Of a stretch of 64,000 bases of DNA, positions 57,211 through 64,000 are shown piece by piece. This DNA comes from Themeda triandra (Eukaryota; Streptophyta; Magnoliopsida; Poales; Poaceae). Position numbers and translations under genes: made by a program. How positions within the stretch are numbered: position 1 is the first letter of the stretch; every line of letters begins with the position of its first letter. The notes under the pieces were generated by a model, which was given only the letters and a program-made list of their open reading frames with translations, made no database searches and had not been told where the DNA came from. The DNA lies in contig JAENPR010000256.1 of the NCBI GenBank assembly GCA_018135685.1, forward strand, positions 620,001 to 684,000. Direction: 5' to 3'.

Positions 57211-58475
57211 TTTAAGCGAACAATATCAAGTTATGATATGACAGAGTTATCACGTGACGGGTCACCCTCTCACATGAGCACGCTGACACCTTCTTGTGGC
57301 CGCTGGCGACATGCCGCCCCATCGGAACGTATGTCCTTTGTCACCGTCCATCAACTCCGCCCAACGCTAATACCTCGCCTCTATCAATTGACTGTCCATG
57401 AGACTTCCCACCTCTGTTCTTACCAAACCACCACCTTCACCACCGTCGGGCCAACCCACCATTAAGATCTAGAGCCGAGGAAGACGACCAAACCTTGACC
57501 CTCCTGTGTGACGATGTCGGTGCCGGTGCGACGGTCGGCGCGGTGACATTCTATTATATTAGGGCATGTACAGCCCACAGACAGGGTCTGTCTGCAAGTT
57601 CTTAGATTCCACGACACAGTCACCTAAATAGACAACTCATACAATCCACAGACGGGGTTGTCTATATTTACAAGTTATTTAATACTTTGCATGTAACCAT
57701 AATCAACCGTGAGTATCATTTCTATATACCACTGTGTTGCTAACTGACATAAAACAATTCAAGCATAAATAAGTTCAATAACATATGATTGTAATATTTT
57801 TTGAGTACATGTTCGGGAAGTTCTTATCTCAATTCTATACCACTTTATGAAATATTACTATTTGCAGTCTAATAAGAAAAGTGCGCAAATACAAAATTCA
57901 GTTAAAAAACAATTTCAGGATTTATATGTCACCAAAATCGTTTTCTCTGATCCACACTTCTACCTGAGGTTCATTTACTCAAGAATGAACTTGTAGCATT
58001 CAGTTTTCTCTGATCACACAAATGAAGTAGCTCCACATATCGTACTACCTTTCTGCATATATATGAAACATTCAGACAACTACAAACCAACATTGAGCTT
58101 CGTTTTACAACATTCAGAGCTCAGACGACTGTGATTCATTTTCACACTGCTAGACCAAACATGGCAGCACACAGTGATTCATTTGCACACTTCGTGAGTA
58201 AACACTATGTTCAGATTCATTGAATGAATGAAAGATGCAAAGGGGCTCTCTCTGAATCCAATAGTTCAAGGATGATCCAATAGTACGTGAATTATAGAGG
58301 CACTGATGCACGACACAAAAGAGCTGTCTGAATCTAATAGCCAAATCTTGATTCATCTCTATCCTTGCTCTCCAGAGAAGAAATTGCAGGTTGCAGCTCG
58401 AATGACACTTGCGTTGCGTGTAGGCTGTTAGGCATGCCGCCAAGGACGTGAAGGTGCCGCTGCAGTAGTACGTAA

Positions 58476-58670
58476 CTACGCCGGCGGCATGAATGCGTCG
58501 CCGCCCCGCGTTCCGGCACACGGTGCCGCAGCCGGATCCCGCGTCTGGGGCCTTGGAGACGACGACCCCGTACAGCGCAGCGTGGGACGTCGACTACGCC
58601 TAACGCCTGGGAGCAAGAGCCGGCCCTCGTCGTCTCGCAAGACGACGGCCACGCCCGTCTTTACACTCAT
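58476..58670 (-). pseudogene. Possible RNase H-like (RVT_3) retroelement remnant
   Basis: The minus-strand frame starts with TGVAVVLRDDEGRLLL, which resembles the GAGxVLRDxxGRLL motif of the plant RNase H-like domain found in LINE-derived proteins. After about 25 codons the match is lost. Too short for a firm call. Confidence 0.3.
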
Positions 58671-60042
58671 ACAGTAAGGGTGTTTTCTGCAACCGACGGG
58701 GTGAGTCGACGCGCTGTACGTGCCCTGTCACGCCATAAATTAACTATTTCACCGTCCAATCCCTCATCGTCCCAACGTTTGGCTGGTGAAGAATCATAAA
58801 AAAATAATTCACAACTAATTCATAGTCATCACCAGCAGAAATATCCTCACTAATTGGACAAGCAAACAGCTAAAAATAAAGGTGCATTCTAAAATAGGCA
58901 ACATACAAAATCTGTGTTTCTAACATAGCAACTAAATAGAAGTAGTTAGATGAAGACAAAAAAATAGTTAGAATATTGCTAACATCCTTTCTTTATTGTT
59001 AACATCCTTTCTTTAAATGAGCTTGCAATTGGCTACAAGCCTGTCTTCTGATTCCGCATATTGGCAATGTCTCACAGTTTCATGTGGTATATTATATCAC
59101 TCCGCAACTTTGGTTAAAAATGATCTCAGCACCATGATACCATTCAATCAGCAATGCTCTATTTGGCAAGATTTATTGTGCCTGTGGTTGCGGCTAATGC
59201 TGTTTTTGTTGTAAGAGAAACACTATAGCATGGCTGAAAAGTAAGGCTGCTGAGTGCTAATAAGTTCAAACGAACAAGTTGAGGACCCACAAAAAGAACA
59301 AATGATGATCCAGCTAAATTCTTCAGTAAACGTTTTTTTAGCATGCTTAGCCCGTTTTTCATTAAGAGAAGTTATAAAACAGTAAATGTTTCTAATGAGT
59401 AAAGTAAAAGAGGAAACAAGCAGCCACTTATAATCAAAATGTTAATTAGTGGCTTGGTGCTATATAAACGTAGAGTAGAATGCACAACAAGCGTTTGACG
59501 TGAAATACAATTATACAAATTCCACACTGGTTACTTTTGTTGTAGTAACAAAACACTTTGTCCAGAAATAAGTAAAGCCTTAAATACTGTATCCATCAGT
59601 TGACAGTGGACCTTCTTGGCAGTTTGGTATGAATGAATAATGTAAACACTGGTTTCAAATTATAGTAAAACTGAGCTGTACCATTGAAACTGAGCCATAC
59701 CAAACAAGCCCTAACAAAACATGATTTTACAAGTTTTCACGTACAAGCTAGCTAGCGCTGGGTTGTTGAGTAACAATTCACACGTTGAACATCAGAGGAC
59801 CATATGACATGTATCCAAAAGGATTACCAATGATACGTAGCTAGCATAGTCCTGTAAGGACCTCAACCTCTTTTCAGAAGTTAATATGCTTGGATATCAA
59901 CTTTTCATCCATTGTGTTGTCACCATTTTTCTTCTCATTTGCAGGATCAAGGTGGTTGAAACCCAACGCTCTGGAACCAGATGCTGTATTTGCGTTTTAG
60001 CTAAACAGTAGCTGATTCTGCATATCTCTGGATTGTGCTATT

Positions 60043-63000
60043 TTAGATTTTGCTCACACTATATCCAACTTCTTCTGTTTTCAAGTCCTCACTCCAGTTC
60101 AAAAACTCTAATCCTCCAAACTGTACTTGCTTAATACCAACATGACTGTAAAAATCAAACAGAAATCGGATGAGATTGCATTGTTCCAGACAGGAATATG
60201 ATAACAAATTATTCATAACATGACTGAATACAGTAAGCACTAAGCAGTGTCTGCTTGGGCACCCCCCACCCATCCACCCACCCACCCACACAATTAATCT
60301 GAAAAAATGAGGCATTAAGACACAGCTAGTACATTATTTATGAGTAACAACACTATGTTGAGTTATGATGAGGCAATCAAAAAGTGTGCTCCTCCCTAAT
60401 GGTGTGCCAAACCCCACAAACCCAATCTTGCCCTACTACAGGAACACCTTTCTAGCAAGGATTACATTCCAAATGAGTAGTTACTACTTCCCTTCAGATA
60501 AAGTAAAAGGTTCAGTTCGTTTCTGCTCCTATAAAAGAAGAAAAATGTATAAGCTGTGGAGCACCTGGCTCACAAACATGGCAGTTCAGCAAAACATACT
60601 GCATTCCCGTGGGACAGGTTGCAGCGGACTCAAGCTGTGCTACATCACATACTTTTAATTTTTAGGGGCGCCAAACAGAAAACCAAAGCAAGACATAAAT
60701 ATAGAAGTGCACCATATGTTAAAAACCAGATCCTGATGAGCAGAAATAACATTATACAAGTAAATAATTACCAAAAACATTGACAATTCAAAAGTCTGGT
60801 CCTTACTCTGAACTTATTGTTGTTAAGGCATTAAGCAGGATGTCCAAAAGCAATGGCTCATGAATACCAATGTCCACCCTGTGCAAGTTAATAATATCAA
60901 AATAAAAGCCATGGGTTAAATCAATGCGATTAGAAATTCGAAAGGTATGCATTTGCATATTTTCTCTGGAATAAACATTTGTTCAAAAGGTATCACATAC
61001 ATGGTGCAAAAAGGTACAATTGCACGGATAGGGCTAAACTTTCTAGAAAGCCATAGATTGCAGTGTACTAGTATTAAATGGTGGTCAGTATTTTATTAGT
61101 CAAAGTGGTCCAGCAGGCTTACTGCATCACAAAATTCATAAATCACCTAAAAATGATTTGTCATGATCAAACCCACATCGATTGAATTTATTTCATGAAT
61201 GCTCTTTCCGTATTTATGGTATTTTTCATAAGCTTGTTAACACAAACAGTTAGTGTCTGTAATCCAGGATGATGAGAGAACAGATGATAGTAATCAAGAA
61301 TTAGAGGACTGGGAAATGGATAACACCTTAGTTCAATAAGTTATGATAATTCACATGACAACATAAAGAGGTTATAGTCTACAGTTTGTAAATCTGGCTT
61401 AGAAGAGAAACATTACACACCATACTCGTGCTAGATTATCTTGAATCTCAAGATCACCAATGTTGTAAAATGACGTCGGAGTGACGTTAGCTCCTTCAAG
61501 AGCATCATAAGTCAGCCTTTTACAATCTAAAGGCAACTGCGATAACTGTAAAATAAACAAGAACTTTTCAAGCCCTTAGTTCAAACTTCAAAGCATAGAA
61601 GTTTGATCGAATCATTTAATTTACCAACATTTTGAAGAAAAGAATCGAGGCCAGTGTTTTACATTCTTACTAATGGAAGGATTATGTTACCCGGACTAGT
61701 ATCATTTCAACCACTTTGTTTCCTTACTATATTTGAAGCACATGACAAGAAAACCAAAAAGGTTGTCCACGATGACATTCAGAAAGTGTAAATGTGGTCC
61801 AACCATTATACCTGCATATTCATAGAATTGCAGCCACCAAGACGACCAACTATATGCCATGATCGCAGAGACTGCAAGCACAATAAAAGGGAAGTTGCAA
61901 CATCCTGAGCAAACATGTGTATAGATCTGATATATACTATGCTTCTTTTATAAGTGTGGTAAATACTTCTTGTTGGGAAAAAATAAAGAGAAAGAACTCA
62001 CATCAGAAATTAAGGTGACATCTTTTGGCAACAGAGCATTGTAGAACTCGAACCATATATACGAATTGGAGAAGTCAAACCTAGAATAGGAAACAAGCAA
62101 AACTCCATTAAGCAATTAAGAAATATCTCAAAATGGTTGTCAATAGTTTACTTCTTCATTGACCATTATAAGGTACTCGAGATCTAAAGTTCGTGACCTT
62201 TCACCAATAGTTGATCTAACATCACATAGGATGATGGGCCTCGTGCTCAGAAGTGGCATTGTTGGGTCACTATTCTGCGCTTCTGTTCGATGAGCTTATG
62301 ACCTATGAGCTTGCTTTTGCTGTGAGTGCAGCAATTGTAATAATGAACGGCTAAAGAATCACTTGGTGTGGAGACTGTGATGCATCTATTCCATTATCAA
62401 AAATATTGTAAAAGAATTTAACACTGACAGTTCGATTCAGGAGGCTAATTTTCTAAATGAAAATTTGGAGACTCATCGGTTCAAACTGCACAGTATAAAC
62501 TAGTCCTATCTAGCTAACTGCATTTTGTACACTGTACAAATATATGGCAGCAGCATCGGAGGAGCACATTACTTGTTGAAGACGACCTTCATGGGGTTGG
62601 GCGAGCCGGTCTTGGTTTGCACGATCTTGTGGCGCTTCTTCCTTATCCTATCCTCCATCTGCACGAGATCGAGCACACAGAGCGTGAACCAAACACCAAA
62701 TTGCGCAACCGAGAATAAGGCGAGGAAAGCCGTTCATTCGTCATTCAGAAGGAAGAAGAGAAGACCCACGCGGGTTTGGGCCTTCTTGGGGTCGTCGAAG
62801 TAGTCCCCCATAATGTCTCCGATTTCCGGGTCATGGTCGTACTCGTCGTCCTCCTCCTCCTCGCCGCCGCCCGTCCAGCTCGGGAACCCTTCCTCCTCCT
62901 GCAGCGCCGCCGCTTCGTACTCGTCGTCGCCGCCCTCCGCGGCGCCTCCGGCTGACGCGCGCAGCGCCTCCCCCGCCGCGCGCCGTCGGGCGACGAGGAG

Positions 63001-63150
63001 GGACGCGTGCCTGAGGCGAGCAGGGAAGGGAGCCGGGAGCCGGGAGCAGGGAAGGGAGCTCGGGCTCGGGGCTGCTGCTGTCGCGGGTGGGAGAGGGAGA
63101 GGCGGCGGCGGGTAGGCGGCCAGGTAGCCGCCGAGGAGCGCAGAGAGCAT
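60043..63150 (-). CDS. DUF3531-family protein, probably plastid-targeted
   Basis: Seven exons: 63150-62770, 62658-62573, 62080-62002, 61871-61812, 61545-61421, 60878-60807, 60145-60043. All are GT-AG and keep one frame, giving 301 residues. ATG 63150 (MLSALLGGYL) is the only upstream ATG in frame. The first 60 or so residues are Pro/Ala/Ser/Arg-rich, like a transit peptide, followed by an acidic region (EEEEDDEYDHDPEIGD). The conserved domain starts near residue 128 with MEDRIRKKRHKI and contains FDFSNSYIWFEFYN, RSWHIVGRLGGCNSMNMQ, FYNIGDLEIQDN and VDIGIHEPLLLDILLNAL, ending GYSVSKI. This matches the DUF3531 proteins of plants and cyanobacteria as I know them. Biochemical function is unknown. 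The cyanobacterial link supports a chloroplast role (inference). Confidence 0.88.
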
Positions 63151-63385
63151 GTCTGGTCCGTCTGCGGTGAGGTGCTCCTGCTGTTGCGGCGCCTGCGCTT
63201 GCTTGCCACGAGGGGGCCGCCGGCGCCGCACGCCGGCGAGTCGGCGGCGGGCTGAGGCTGGCTACTGGCTCGTGCAGTGGTGCGCTGTGGAAGTGGAAGT
63301 ATGGATGCTCACCGGAGACGTTCTGGATATGCTAGAGTCTAGTAGATGGATTTGAATAGGCTTCAAACACCTTTGCGTAGATTAG

Positions 63386-63615
63386 CTAGGGTCTTTAGAT
63401 GACCAAAAATTTTGATGAAAAATATTATAGCACTTTCATTTATATTTGGTAATTATTATCTAACTATGATTTAACTTAGATTCACATTTTAGAAGCAAAT
63501 TGTATAATTAGTTATTTTTTTACCTATATTTAAGACTCGCTGAACGTCCAAAGATTTAATGTGATGGAGAGAGAATAAAAAACTTAGAATTTTTGGGCAT
63601 CTAAACAAGACCCTA
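63386..63615. mobile_element. MITE of the CTA-duplication family, near DUF3531
   Basis: A 224-bp element (63389-63612) with ends GGGTCTTTAGATG and CATCTAAACAAGACC, flanked by CTA on both sides. Its reverse complement aligns along its length with the element at 19330-19571 (shared TCTCTCTCCATCACAT and ATAACTAATTA blocks). It lies about 240 bp upstream of the DUF3531 start codon. Confidence 0.75.
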
Positions 63616-64000
63616 GGTTATGATAGGCTAGATTAGAGCTTTGGATACCTGACATGTTCCTTTGTTAACAATAGTATTTTCTAAAAAAAATGTTAACAAT
63701 AGTTGTAGGAAGCAAGTGGGGTGAAAAAGATCAAAGGAAAATAATAGAAATCTTTTATGGTTTGTAGTCACTACCACCGAAATAGGTTGGAGGAACCTAA
63801 CAAATACAGTATGCTCCCAAGTCCCAACTCTTTTAGCCATTTCAAAAACTTATTGATTTGCCATTTTTTAAAAACTAATGGACATGTTCTAAGTGAATAA
63901 TCAGAACCTAGTCATTTGCCACAACAATGGATGACTCCGTCTCAAATGGGATTGACCTAGATGGACTAAACATGCAAACCAAGCACGTATTAGGGTGTTT
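63616..64000. other. AT-rich window end without recognisable features
   Basis: I see no coding sequence or repeat boundary here. Confidence 0.35.

Larger units (their letters stand above)
56981..60042. other. Repeat-rich intergenic region between the MYB and DUF3531 genes
   Basis: Contents: an 89-bp tandem duplication (57032-57210); a related fragment at about 59180-59280 sharing TTTTGTTGTAAGAGAA; a Harbinger-like MITE start (GGGCATGTACAGCCC near 57563); a GC-rich patch with an RNase H-like remnant (58476-58670); and AT-rich DNA. No intact gene is seen. Confidence 0.4.

Overview
This window looks like nuclear DNA of a grass, probably a panicoid such as sorghum or a relative. The reasons are GC-rich first exons on AT-rich intergenic DNA, short-exon genes with grass-like proteins, and a dense load of copia LTR, LINE, SINE, Helitron, CACTA and MITE sequences. 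The species is an inference; no database could be searched. Exon models were built by eye from splice sites. For five of the six multi-exon genes every exon length keeps one reading frame from ATG to stop; DAT1 lacks an in-frame start.

Layout. 1-2330: 3' end of a copia-type LTR retrotransposon. 2331-6373: transposon debris (two 5'-truncated LINEs with target-site duplications, a CACTA terminus, a Helitron 3' end). 6374-10428: a minus-strand Helitron carrying gene fragments and a LINE. 10738-12216 (-): a UDP-glycosyltransferase. 15446-19216 (-): chloroplast D-amino-acid transaminase / aminodeoxychorismate lyase-like (DAT1). 21884-25449: a second minus-strand Helitron with a GC-rich captured piece. 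27201-30987 (-): KNL2-type SANTA-domain centromere protein. 32032-36645: a composite element lying between two (TA)n tracts, with a GC-rich block and a 3-kb array of one short oriented motif. 37321-41052 (-): APH1, gamma-secretase subunit. 42629-46845 (+): conserved four-TM protein. 47897-49835 (-): RopGEF with PRONE domain. 52026-56308 (-): MYB factor with two 3R-like repeats. 60043-63150 (-): DUF3531 protein, probably plastid.

The genes do not form a pathway; this is an ordinary euchromatic gene row with single-gene spacing. APH1 and the four-TM gene are divergent (1.6 kb apart), and the four-TM gene and RopGEF are convergent (1.05 kb apart). Most of the interest lies in the mobile DNA, in a glycosyltransferase that has lost both catalytic-dyad residues, in a compact KNL2, and in the start-codon problem of DAT1.
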